Shown here: piece by piece, positions 32,270 through 40,044 of the stretch
Numbering within the stretch: position 1 is the stretch's first letter
How the letters are laid out: the number at the start of each line of letters is the position of its first letter
Source: JBBRDU01 sp038230335
GTDB taxonomy: Bacteria > Verrucomicrobiota > Verrucomicrobiia > Chthoniobacterales > UBA10450
Assembly (NCBI GenBank): GCA_038230335.1
Contig: JBBRNL010000002.1
Coordinates: forward strand, 248,001-312,000
Direction: 5' to 3'
Length of the DNA stretch: 64,000 nucleotides
Made by a program: the position numbers and the translations under genes
Notes under the pieces: model-generated
Database searches by the model: none
Seen by the model: the letters and a program-made list of their open reading frames with translations, nothing else
What the model was told of the DNA's origin: nothing

Positions 32270-34045
32270 ATGAAACGTATATTGCTCGCATTAACGATGC
32301 TGACCGGCTTCGGCGCTTCTTCCCAGGTGGCCAAAGCTGATGTCAGCGTTGATTTCTTTTATAATAATCTGTCCGGTGGCAACTGGATCGAGGTCGGCGA
32401 TTACGGCTATTGCTGGCAGCCCGACGTGGCTGTGAGTAACACCGACTGGCGTCCGTACGCGGATGGCTATTGGGCCTACACCGACGAGGGCTGGACGTGG
32501 GTCTCGTACGAGGACCACGGCTGGGCTACCTACCACTATGGCCGTTGGGCCAATCTGCACGACCAAGGCTGGGTTTGGGTGCCTGGACGTAATGAGGATC
32601 TCGAATGGGGTCCGGCTTGGGTTTCCTGGCGCACTGGCGACCAGTATGTCGGATGGGCTCCTTTGCCGCCGAACGGTCAACGTTTCGATGAAGGCCGTGG
32701 CATCAATGGCCATGTCGATATCGATTTCGATATCGGCCCGGCCTACTACAATTTCGTAGATGTTCGCTACATTGGTGAGCCCGTTCTGCGTGAGCGGATC
32801 ATCGCTTCGGGGCAAAACGTTACCTACATCAACCAGACGGTGAATGTGACAAACATCACCTATAAGAATAAGACCGTTTATAATTACGGTCCTGACATCA
32901 ATGTGATTAACCAGCGGGCCAGTCGGCCTATCCAGCGTCTGACCATTCAGCGCGACAGCAACGTCGACTATGCCGCGGTTGGGAGATCAGGTGGTTTCAA
33001 GACGAAGGTGCAAGGCCAGTCGCTCATCGTGGCGGGTCCGACGCACATTGGACGATCAACGCAGCAGCTCGCACCGCCGACCGTGAAGACGAAGATCGCA
33101 AAAGCGAACTTGGACGGGGGCTGGGCCGGTGTTGGTGATGCGAAAGCCAAGGAACAATTTAAGCAAAAGCTCAGGCGTGAGGACACTAGCAAAATTCCGC
33201 AGGCCCCAGCGGCCGGCGCAAACAGCCAGGCAGCGGTGGGCGTTTCCCCTTCAGGTGCCAATGCTCAAGTCGGAACATCTGCCACTGGACCTGGTCCGGC
33301 AGCTTCGGTCGCCGCAAGCGCTACTACCCAAGTTGAAAGAGGTGGTAAGCATAACCGGAACAAGCCGGTTCAGCCGATTCAACAAAATGCAGCGACAGGA
33401 TCGAGTCCGGCGTTAGCAGCGTCTCCGGCGCAGACAGGCGCCAGCGCTGCAACCGACGCGAACGCTGGATTTGAGCGCGGCAAGGGCGGAAAGCATAAGA
33501 ATCGCCAAGGCGAGCAGAATGCGACAGGAACGGTGGGAATGTCCCCAGCGACCGCTGCATCTGTGCCAGCGAATGGTTCGCCTGTTTCCAGCGGACCGGC
33601 CACTGACGTAACGAGTGGGCACAAGGGTCGTCATGCTGAGCAATTGCAAACAGCTCCTGCCCGTGCGGAAGCAACGACACCGGCGACGAGCGCTGAAGGT
33701 GCGACGGGCGCCGGGGCTACTGGTCAGGGCGGCGGCGGCAAACACAATCGCCGCGACCAAAACGTCCCGGCCGCAGAGGGACAACTTCAAGGCCAGCCCA
33801 ATAATGGCGCTTCAGACGTTCAAGGCCAGGGCCAGGGTGAGCGCAAAGCGCGTCGATTGGAGCAGCAAGCTCCCAGCGCGTCTAATCCCTCAGAACCGAT
33901 GCAGGGTGGCGGCGGTAAACATCGCGGCCAAGGTGAGCGCCAGGAGGCCTCAGGCCAACCGGCCGATGCCGCGGGCGAAGCCCGACAAGGCCAGGGCGGT
34001 AAAAAGAACAAGGTGGAAGCCTCTCCATCTCCCGTCCCACAATAA
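32270..34045 (+). CDS. DUF6600 exported protein with GGKH-type repeats
   Basis: 591 residues from MKRILLALTM; ATG 32261 would add three. Signal peptide ends near AKADVS. Residues ~25-150 are rich in Trp/Tyr/Gly with the DUF6600 pattern (WRPYADGYWAYTDEGWTWVS, YHYGRWANLHDQGWVWVPG). A middle part (150-290) has VTYINQTVNVTNITYKNKTV. From about residue 300 to the end it is Ala/Gly/Gln-rich disorder carrying about seven spaced basic motifs (GGKHNRN, GGKHKNRQGEQ, GHKGRHAEQ, GGKHNRRDQN, GERKARRLEQ, GGKHRGQGERQ, GGKKNKVE). Role unknown; probably periplasmic or surface. A strong terminator follows. Confidence 0.85.
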   Translation: MKRILLALTMLTGFGASSQVAKADVSVDFFYNNLSGGNWIEVGDYGYCWQPDVAVSNTDWRPYADGYWAYTDEGWTWVSYEDHGWATYHYGRWANLHDQGWVWVPGRNEDLEWGPAWVSWRTGDQYVGWAPLPPNGQRFDEGRGINGHVDIDFDIGPAYYNFVDVRYIGEPVLRERIIASGQNVTYINQTVNVTNITYKNKTVYNYGPDINVINQRASRPIQRLTIQRDSNVDYAAVGRSGGFKTKVQGQSLIVAGPTHIGRSTQQLAPPTVKTKIAKANLDGGWAGVGDAKAKEQFKQKLRREDTSKIPQAPAAGANSQAAVGVSPSGANAQVGTSATGPGPAASVAASATTQVERGGKHNRNKPVQPIQQNAATGSSPALAASPAQTGASAATDANAGFERGKGGKHKNRQGEQNATGTVGMSPATAASVPANGSPVSSGPATDVTSGHKGRHAEQLQTAPARAEATTPATSAEGATGAGATGQGGGGKHNRRDQNVPAAEGQLQGQPNNGASDVQGQGQGERKARRLEQQAPSASNPSEPMQGGGGKHRGQGERQEASGQPADAAGEARQGQGGKKNKVEASPSPVPQ

Positions 34046-34061
34046 CAAAAAAAGTTTAACG

Positions 34062-34093
34062 AACGGCCCCGGGATTTCCCCGGGGCCGTTTTT
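34062..34093 (+). terminator. Strong rho-independent terminator
   Basis: AACGGCCCCGGG and CCCCGGGGCCGTT form a GC-rich stem around a short ATTT loop with TTTTT at the end, 17 bases after the DUF6600 gene. Confidence 0.92.
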
Positions 34094-34146
34094 GTTGTAC
34101 GGATGCAACGAGCCGCTTCGGCACCCGAATCGCAAACGAGAGCGCC

Positions 34147-34210
34147 TGTCATCCTGAGCCAGCGAAGACGTCGGAAGGAGCTCGCCCATTCAGCCGTCGT
34201 TACGCTGGTT
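34147..34210. repeat. Dispersed repeat, copy 2
   Basis: TGTCATCCTGAGCCAGCG, GAAGAC, GGAAGGAGCTCGCCCATTCAG and GTTACGCTGGT repeat the block order of 19753-19815 with scattered substitutions. It lies in a 230-base gene-free spacer between the terminator and asd; nothing else is seen in that spacer. Confidence 0.6.
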
Positions 34211-34323
34211 AGTTAGTGTGACCCACGGAGCGCATGTGTGATTAACACGCCGCTCAATCGTGAGCCCAGCGATCGGGATCACAACGAAGACACGCGACCG
34301 GCCCCGGTCGAAAACGTCCGAGG

Positions 34324-35319
34324 CTACAACAACTCGGCGATTTGCACGGCATTCAACGCCGCGCCTTTCAGCAGTTGATCGCCCGAAACCCAGAAGGCGA
34401 GTCCGTTATCAACGGCGCAATCAATCCGCACCCGTCCAACTTCACAATTATCTTTTCCCGCCACATGCAGCGGCATCGGATAACGATTGCTGCGAGGTTC
34501 GTCGACTAACTCGATGCCGGGTGCTTTGGCCAGAACTTCGCGTGCCTGCTCCACCGATACCGGTCGCTCAAATTCCGCGGTGACGGCGATGGAATGAGCG
34601 CGGTAAACCGGAACCCGCACACACGTGACCGATGCCTTGAAGTCAGGCAGGTGCATAATCTTACGGCCTTCATTCTGCAGTTTTTCCTCTTCGCTCGTAT
34701 AACCGTTTGCGCCAAATGAGCCGACATGGGGCAGAACATTAAACGCAATGGGGTGGGGATAAACGCGCGGTGTAGCACGCTCGTTTGTGTGGGCCGCCGC
34801 GACTTGTTCCTTGAGCTCCGCAATGGCCCGTGCCCCGGTCCCTGACACCGCCTGATAACTGGCCGCGACCACGCGGCGAACGCCAAAAGCGCGATGCAGA
34901 GGATAGATCGCCATGAGGGCGACGGCGGCCGTGCAATTCGGGTTGGCGATGACGCCGCGATGAGCCTGAACGTCCTCGGCGTTGATCTCGGGGATGACCA
35001 ACGGCACATCCTCGTCCATGCGGAAGGCCGGTGAATTATCGATGACGATCGCGCCGGCCTTTCGGGCCGCCGGCACGTAATCACGGGAAATATCCGAACC
35101 CGCGCTGAAAAACGCGATATCGATTCCGTCGAAGGAATTGTCGGTCAGTGCTTCGACAACAATCTTCCGATCTTTGAATAGCACAGTTTTGCCGGCCGAA
35201 CGGGCCGAGCTGATGGCGCGTAGACTTGCCACCGGAAAGTTTCGCCGCTCGAGCACTCCGAGGAGTTCGGCGCCGACCGCGCCGGTCGCGCCAACGAGTG
35301 CAATATGATAGCTTTTCAT
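34324..35319 (-). CDS. asd: Aspartate-semialdehyde dehydrogenase
   Basis: 331 residues from the ATG at 35319 (MKSYHIALVGATGAVG, NADPH-binding GxxGxxG). It reduces aspartyl phosphate to the semialdehyde that feeds Lys/DAP, Thr and Met. The catalytic cysteine is in VIANPNCTA; AVSGTGARAI and the substrate-binding histidine region (RVPVYRAHS) are also present. The frame continues upstream but only 17 bases separate this start from the divergent L,D-transpeptidase gene. Confidence 0.95.
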   Translation of the reverse strand: MKSYHIALVGATGAVGAELLGVLERRNFPVASLRAISSARSAGKTVLFKDRKIVVEALTDNSFDGIDIAFFSAGSDISRDYVPAARKAGAIVIDNSPAFRMDEDVPLVIPEINAEDVQAHRGVIANPNCTAAVALMAIYPLHRAFGVRRVVAASYQAVSGTGARAIAELKEQVAAAHTNERATPRVYPHPIAFNVLPHVGSFGANGYTSEEEKLQNEGRKIMHLPDFKASVTCVRVPVYRAHSIAVTAEFERPVSVEQAREVLAKAPGIELVDEPRSNRYPMPLHVAGKDNCEVGRVRIDCAVDNGLAFWVSGDQLLKGAALNAVQIAELL

Positions 35320-35336
35320 CCGCGCATCGATTCTAG

Positions 35337-35813
35337 GTGCGGTCGCACTCAGTGAAAAGCTCACAAACCAAAATCGCCATTTCCATCCGGGATCAGACAC
35401 TCAGCGTCACGCGTGGGGACGAGACGTTGAGATCATTCCCGGTGTCGAGTTCACGCTTTGGCCTCGGCTCCGAGGAAGGCAGCAACAAGACGCCTCTTGG
35501 GCAGTTTCAAGTGGGCCGCAAAATTGGCCACGATGAGCCGAGCGGGACGATCTTCCGAAGCCGCGTGCCGCTTCAGCCGAATGATCCTCTGCCCGAGACG
35601 GAAGACTGGGTGACCACGCGGATTTTATGGCTGGAAGGTTTGGAGGATCACAACGCGAATACGCGCGATCGCTTCATCTATATCCACGGGACAAAGCACG
35701 AAGACAGGGTCGGAACACCGGACAGCCACGGATGCATTCGAATGCGAAATGCGGATGTCATTGAACTTTTCCAGCTCGTCGAAGAGGGCACGCCCGTTCT
35801 GATTCACGAGTAA
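35337..35813 (+). CDS. L,D-transpeptidase (YkuD) domain protein without signal peptide
   Basis: 158 residues from a GTG at 35337; GTG 35352 would give 153. The YkuD catalytic signature is IHGTKHEDRVGTPDSHGCIR, with the nucleophilic cysteine in SHGCIR. YkuD enzymes cross-link peptidoglycan or attach lipoproteins outside the membrane, but no signal peptide or membrane segment precedes the domain (TKIAISIRDQTLSVTRGDE). It may be exported otherwise, or its true start may lie upstream in the asd region; similar short signal-less versions exist in other bacteria. Confidence 0.85.
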   Translation: MRSHSVKSSQTKIAISIRDQTLSVTRGDETLRSFPVSSSRFGLGSEEGSNKTPLGQFQVGRKIGHDEPSGTIFRSRVPLQPNDPLPETEDWVTTRILWLEGLEDHNANTRDRFIYIHGTKHEDRVGTPDSHGCIRMRNADVIELFQLVEEGTPVLIHE

Positions 35814-35916
35814 ATCCGGTCCGCCGGGGGATGGAAAAGTGGAAAAAAGCGTTGCGTCCTCTCGCTTCCCTGCCTACAAAGCGGCAGCAACTTGCTAGGA
35901 AAGGGGGCGATATACA

Positions 35917-36045
35917 TTGAAATTTTTGAAAGCTATTATGATCGTGGCAGTTTTGGTCAGTTCTTTGAGCCTTGGAGCTTGTTCTCAACATAAAGAAGCG
36001 GCCGTATCAACAACGGCGAGTTCCACTCACGGATACTCGAAGTAA
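35917..36045 (+). CDS. 42-residue small lipoprotein
   Basis: It reads MKFLKAIMIVAVLVSS then LSLGACSQHKEAA and ends THGYSK. A TTG start is preceded by a strong GGAAAGGGGG, 8 bases away. The N-terminus is a type II signal peptide with lipobox LGAC, so Cys22 should be lipidated, leaving a 21-residue mature peptide. Size and composition resemble entericidin-like lipoproteins, but no family can be assigned. A strong terminator 40 bases downstream makes it a likely one-gene transcript. Confidence 0.75.
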   Translation: MKFLKAIMIVAVLVSSLSLGACSQHKEAAVSTTASSTHGYSK

Positions 36046-36085
36046 CCCCGCGTCCAAGTTGTCCTTATGGGGATGCCTTTGACAG

Positions 36086-36116
36086 AAAGGCCAGGTCGTT
36101 CGCGACCTGGCCTTTT
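36086..36116 (+). terminator. Strong rho-independent terminator
   Basis: AAAGGCCAGGTCG and CGACCTGGCCTTT pair perfectly around a TTCG tetraloop, with TTTT at the end. It terminates the small lipoprotein transcript, only 20 bases before the next gene. Confidence 0.93.
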
Positions 36117-36136
36117 CTAAGTTAAGGGGACACTAC

Positions 36137-36769
36137 ATGCCAACGAAGTACCTCAGGATAAATTCCAAGGCAGTCTTCATCCTTGTCTTTACCACTTGCA
36201 TGGGCGCAGCCTGGGCGCGAGACGAGAGATCGATCAAGGATTTGCGCGACGCGCTCGTAGCGCTCGCGCCCGATGTCGATCCGGGGGAGGCGGAACTGTT
36301 GTCGACCAACGCACACACCGAATCACGCAGACTCGCACGCGAATACCGTGTCGTCCTCAACCCGTCTTTTCAGAATCTGCTGGTGAACATCGGCATGCGA
36401 CAGCGGGGCTACTGCGCCCATTACGTGCGTGATATCGGCTCGCACCTGAGAGAGATGAAATTCAAGACCCTGGTCCTTCACTGGGGGGCCTATGATGCGA
36501 AAGGCCCGGACGAGAGCAATTGCCTTGTGATCACGGCACGTCACCAGCGTTTCGAGGACGGAATTGTTCTCGATGCCTGGCGCAGGGCGGGTCGATTATA
36601 TTGGTCCTCGGTCAAAAAGGACTACGAGTACGAAGTGGTGCGTGGTAACCGGCTCAATCGGTTTGCCGAACACGGCCATTCCGGGATTACAGAATGGAAG
36701 GAGGATTTGCAGGAAACCGCCTGGTTGCAGGAAGATCGACCGAGCAAGCCAAGACCGAAGGGCAATTGA
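36137..36769 (+). CDS. Exported protein of unknown function (possible papain/transglutaminase-like fold)
   Basis: 210 residues, preceded by AAGGGGA 7 bases before the ATG. Signal peptide SKAVFILVFTTCMGAAWA. The mature part contains NIGMRQRGYCAHYVRDIGSHL, TLVLHWGAYDA, NCLVITARHQRFEDGIVLDAWRRAGRLYW. A cysteine at a helix start followed by a GIVLDAWR strand recalls cysteine-peptidase/transglutaminase folds; this is an inference. I recall related exported proteins of unknown function in Proteobacteria. Function unknown. Confidence 0.7.
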   Translation: MPTKYLRINSKAVFILVFTTCMGAAWARDERSIKDLRDALVALAPDVDPGEAELLSTNAHTESRRLAREYRVVLNPSFQNLLVNIGMRQRGYCAHYVRDIGSHLREMKFKTLVLHWGAYDAKGPDESNCLVITARHQRFEDGIVLDAWRRAGRLYWSSVKKDYEYEVVRGNRLNRFAEHGHSGITEWKEDLQETAWLQEDRPSKPRPKGN

Positions 36770-36839
36770 TCGAACGGCCCATTTCCGCGCCGCACCGGGA
36801 TGGCCTTCCCTTTAGCCAGGTTGTCATTAAGTTGCTCGG

Positions 36840-38348
36840 ATGGAATTGAGCGGTCGGCCATTATCTCTTGCGGAAATCGCGGCCGTTGCCATCGGCGAAG
36901 AAACGGTCGAAATGGCGGCCTCCGTTCATGGTCGCGTGCGCGCTTCGCGCAATGTGGTTGATAGCATCGTAGAGCGCGGAGACATCGTTTACGGGGTGAA
37001 CACTGGATTTGGCAAGCTGTCGGATGTCCGTGTCGCGCCGGAAGAGTTGCTCGATTTGCAATTGAACCTCGTGCGCAGCCACGCCTGCGGAATCGGCTCC
37101 CCGCTGTCCGAAGCGGAGGTTCGGGCCATGATGCTGTTGCGGGCCAATGTGCTTACGCTCGGCTTCAGCGGCATCCGCATGGAGGTCATCGAGATGCTGG
37201 TGGAGATGTTGAATCGCGGAGTGCATCCGGTTATCCCGGAGAAGGGATCCGTCGGTGCCAGCGGGGACCTGGCACCACTCGCGCATCTCGCCCTGGCCTT
37301 GATTGGCGAGGGCGAATCGTTCTTTCGGGGCGAGCGTTTGGATAGCGTCGAGGCCCTGCGCCGCGCCGGATTAACCACCGTGCGGCTTCAGGCCAAGGAA
37401 GGTCTGGCCCTTCTCAATGGCACCCAGGCCATGCACGCGGTCGGTGGTCTGGCTTTGTTTCGGGCCACCCGCCTAACGAGTGTGGCGGATGTCTCCGGGG
37501 CCATGAGTCTGGAAGCCCTCATGGGCACACCCGTAGCCTTTGATTTACGATTGCATGATGCCCGTCCGCACGCCGGGCAGAAGCGTTCCGCCGCCCATAT
37601 GTTGTTTTTACTGAACGGCAGCGAGATCCGCGACTCGCATTTGAAGAATGATCCGCGCATCCAGGATGCCTACAGCCTCCGTTGTATCCCGCAGGTGCAT
37701 GGCGCGGTGCGCGGCGCCCTCGCTCATTGCGAAGAGGTCTTGTTGATCGAGTCCGCCTCGGCCACGGATAATCCGCTCGTCTTCGAGACGGGCGACGTGA
37801 TCTCCGGGGGCAACTTTCATGGCGCGCCTCTAGCGATGGCTTTGGATTACGCGGCCATCGCCCTGACGGATTTGATGAATATCAGTGAGCGGCGCACCGA
37901 CCGAATGCTGAATCCGGATAAAAGCGATGGGCTGCCTCCGTTCCTGGCACGCCGGCCGGGCGTGCAATCGGGCTTTATGATTGCGCATGTCGCCGCCGCC
38001 TCTCTTTTAAATGAAGCGCGCGTTCTTGCTCATCCGGCAAGCGTGGACAACGTCACTACCTCCGGTGGAAAAGAAGACCACGTATCAATGGGAATGACGT
38101 CGGCTTTGAAGCTGCGCGCGATTGTGGAAGCAGCTGAACACGTCGTGGCCATCGAGCTCCTGGCCGCCGCGGAGGGTTTGGAACATCGGCGGCCCCTGCG
38201 CGCCGGCGATGGAGTCGAGCGCGCGTTTAGCGCGGTGCGCGAGATTGCCGGGCCGCTTACGCAGGATCGTTCTCTCTCGAATGATATTGCGCGCACCGCC
38301 GCGGCCGTTCGCCGGGGCGATTTCGATAGCGGTTTTGAATCGACATGA
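36840..38348 (+). CDS. hutH: Histidine ammonia-lyase
   Basis: 502 residues. It deaminates histidine to urocanate. The autocatalytic MIO cofactor forms from Ala140-Ser141-Gly142 in KGSVGASGDLAPLAH. Also present are VYGVNTGFGKLSD with the catalytic tyrosine, LLNGTQAMHAVGG, and IPQVHGAVRGAL. First gene of a four-gene histidine-degradation operon; it overlaps hutU by 4 bases. No HutC-type repressor is adjacent. Confidence 0.97.
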   Translation: MELSGRPLSLAEIAAVAIGEETVEMAASVHGRVRASRNVVDSIVERGDIVYGVNTGFGKLSDVRVAPEELLDLQLNLVRSHACGIGSPLSEAEVRAMMLLRANVLTLGFSGIRMEVIEMLVEMLNRGVHPVIPEKGSVGASGDLAPLAHLALALIGEGESFFRGERLDSVEALRRAGLTTVRLQAKEGLALLNGTQAMHAVGGLALFRATRLTSVADVSGAMSLEALMGTPVAFDLRLHDARPHAGQKRSAAHMLFLLNGSEIRDSHLKNDPRIQDAYSLRCIPQVHGAVRGALAHCEEVLLIESASATDNPLVFETGDVISGGNFHGAPLAMALDYAAIALTDLMNISERRTDRMLNPDKSDGLPPFLARRPGVQSGFMIAHVAAASLLNEARVLAHPASVDNVTTSGGKEDHVSMGMTSALKLRAIVEAAEHVVAIELLAAAEGLEHRRPLRAGDGVERAFSAVREIAGPLTQDRSLSNDIARTAAAVRRGDFDSGFEST

Positions 38349-40039
38349 GTGGGAAGCGGAATATTCGTGCGCCGCATGGCCGCGAAATGACCTGCAAGGG
38401 CTGGCCGCAGGAGGCCGCCCTGAGAATGCTGATGAACAACCTCGACCCAGAGGTCGCGGAAGACCCCGAGCGGCTCGTGGTTTATGGCGGAACCGGTCGC
38501 GCCGCGCGCAGCTGGGACGCTTACGACGCCATCGTGCGATCGCTTCGGGAGTTGGAAAATGATGAAACGTTGCTCATCCAATCCGGCAAACCGGTGGGAG
38601 TATTTCGGACGCACGACGAAGCGCCGCGTGTTCTGTTGGCCAACTCAAATCTGGTCGGACATTGGTCGAACTTCACCGAGTTCAATCGACTGGAGCGGCT
38701 CGGTCTCACCATGTACGGGCAAATGACGGCGGGCTCGTGGATCTACATCGGCAGCCAGGGCATCGTGCAGGGAACGTTCGAAACGTTTGCCGCGGCCGGT
38801 CGCCGGCATTTTGGCGGATCGTTAGCCGGCAAGCTGGTGGTGAGCGGAGGTCTTGGTGGCATGGGCGGCGCGCAGCCTCTCGCCGCCACCATGAACGGCG
38901 CCATTTTCCTCGGTATCGACGTGGATGCAGCGCGCATCGAGAAGCGTTTAAGGAGCGGGTATTGCGACAAGATTGCCCGATCGCTCGATGAAGCTTTGCA
39001 GCTGATCGAGCAGGCGCGCAGTAATGAGCGAGCTGTATCGGTGGGGCTGGTCGGCAATTGCGCGGATGTTCTCCCGGAATTGCTGCGCCGCGGCGTGATT
39101 CCGGATGTCCTGACCGATCAGACGAGCGCGCACGACGCCCTCAACGGGTACGTGCCGCACGGGGTGACTCTGGCCGAGGCGCTTCTACTGCGCCGGGACA
39201 ACCCGGAAGAATATGTGAAGCGTTCCATGCAATCCATGGCTCAGCACGTGGAAGCCATGCTGGCATTGAAAAAAGCAGGCGCGATTACGTTCGATTATGG
39301 CAACAACATTCGCGCACAGGCGCAGCAGGGCGGCGTCAAAGACGCGTTCGATATCCCCGGTTTCGTGCCGGAGTACATTCGCCCACTGTTTTGCGAAGGC
39401 TGCGGACCATTTCGATGGGTCGCCCTGAGCGGGGATCCCGCTGACATTGCGCGAACCGATCGTCTCGCGCTCGAGCTGTTCCCGCAGAACGAAACGCTTT
39501 CTCGTTGGATGAAACTCGCGCAAGAGCGGATTCAATTCCAAGGATTGCCGGCCCGGATCTGCTGGCTGCGCTACGGGGAACGGGCCGAGTTCGGCCTCGC
39601 CATAAACGAGCTGGTCAAGCGGGGCGAAATCAAAGCGCCCATCGTGATCGGACGCGATCATCTTGACTCCGGGTCAGTGGCTTCGCCTAACCGTGAAACG
39701 GAAGGCATGCTTGATGGAAGCGATGCGATTTCTGATTGGCCGCTTCTGAATGCGATGGTCAACACGGCAGCCGGGGCTTCCTGGGTTTCGATTCACAATG
39801 GGGGAGGGGTTGGCATCGGTTACTCACAGCACGCCGGCATGGTCGTCGTGGCCGATGGCAGCGATCAGGCTAAAGGCCGACTGGAACGTGTCTTGACGAG
39901 CGATCCGGGGATGGGAGTGATCCGACATGCTGACGCGGGTTATGCGCGGGCGATTGATTTTGCGAAAGGCTGTGATGTGAGAATCCCGATGGAGCCGCGG
40001 GCTTTGGATCGTTCAGAAAAAGATAAACCGGCCGACTGA
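38345..40039 (+). CDS. hutU: Urocanate hydratase
   Basis: 564 residues. It converts urocanate to 4-imidazolone-5-propionate with tightly bound NAD+. NAD-binding and family motifs: VYGGTGRAARSWD, LTMYGQMTAGSWIYIGSQG, GGLGGMGGAQPLAA, FVPEYIRPLFCEGCGPFRW and SVASPNRETEGMLDGSDAI. Start overlaps hutH (ATGA). Confidence 0.97.
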   Translation: MSGKRNIRAPHGREMTCKGWPQEAALRMLMNNLDPEVAEDPERLVVYGGTGRAARSWDAYDAIVRSLRELENDETLLIQSGKPVGVFRTHDEAPRVLLANSNLVGHWSNFTEFNRLERLGLTMYGQMTAGSWIYIGSQGIVQGTFETFAAAGRRHFGGSLAGKLVVSGGLGGMGGAQPLAATMNGAIFLGIDVDAARIEKRLRSGYCDKIARSLDEALQLIEQARSNERAVSVGLVGNCADVLPELLRRGVIPDVLTDQTSAHDALNGYVPHGVTLAEALLLRRDNPEEYVKRSMQSMAQHVEAMLALKKAGAITFDYGNNIRAQAQQGGVKDAFDIPGFVPEYIRPLFCEGCGPFRWVALSGDPADIARTDRLALELFPQNETLSRWMKLAQERIQFQGLPARICWLRYGERAEFGLAINELVKRGEIKAPIVIGRDHLDSGSVASPNRETEGMLDGSDAISDWPLLNAMVNTAAGASWVSIHNGGGVGIGYSQHAGMVVVADGSDQAKGRLERVLTSDPGMGVIRHADAGYARAIDFAKGCDVRIPMEPRALDRSEKDKPAD

Positions 40040-40044
40040 CAGTG

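Noticed and set aside
19753..34210. The two GTCNTCCTGAGC repeats as ends of a mobile element
   Set aside because: They are imperfect, far apart, and enclose housekeeping genes with no transposase or integrase.
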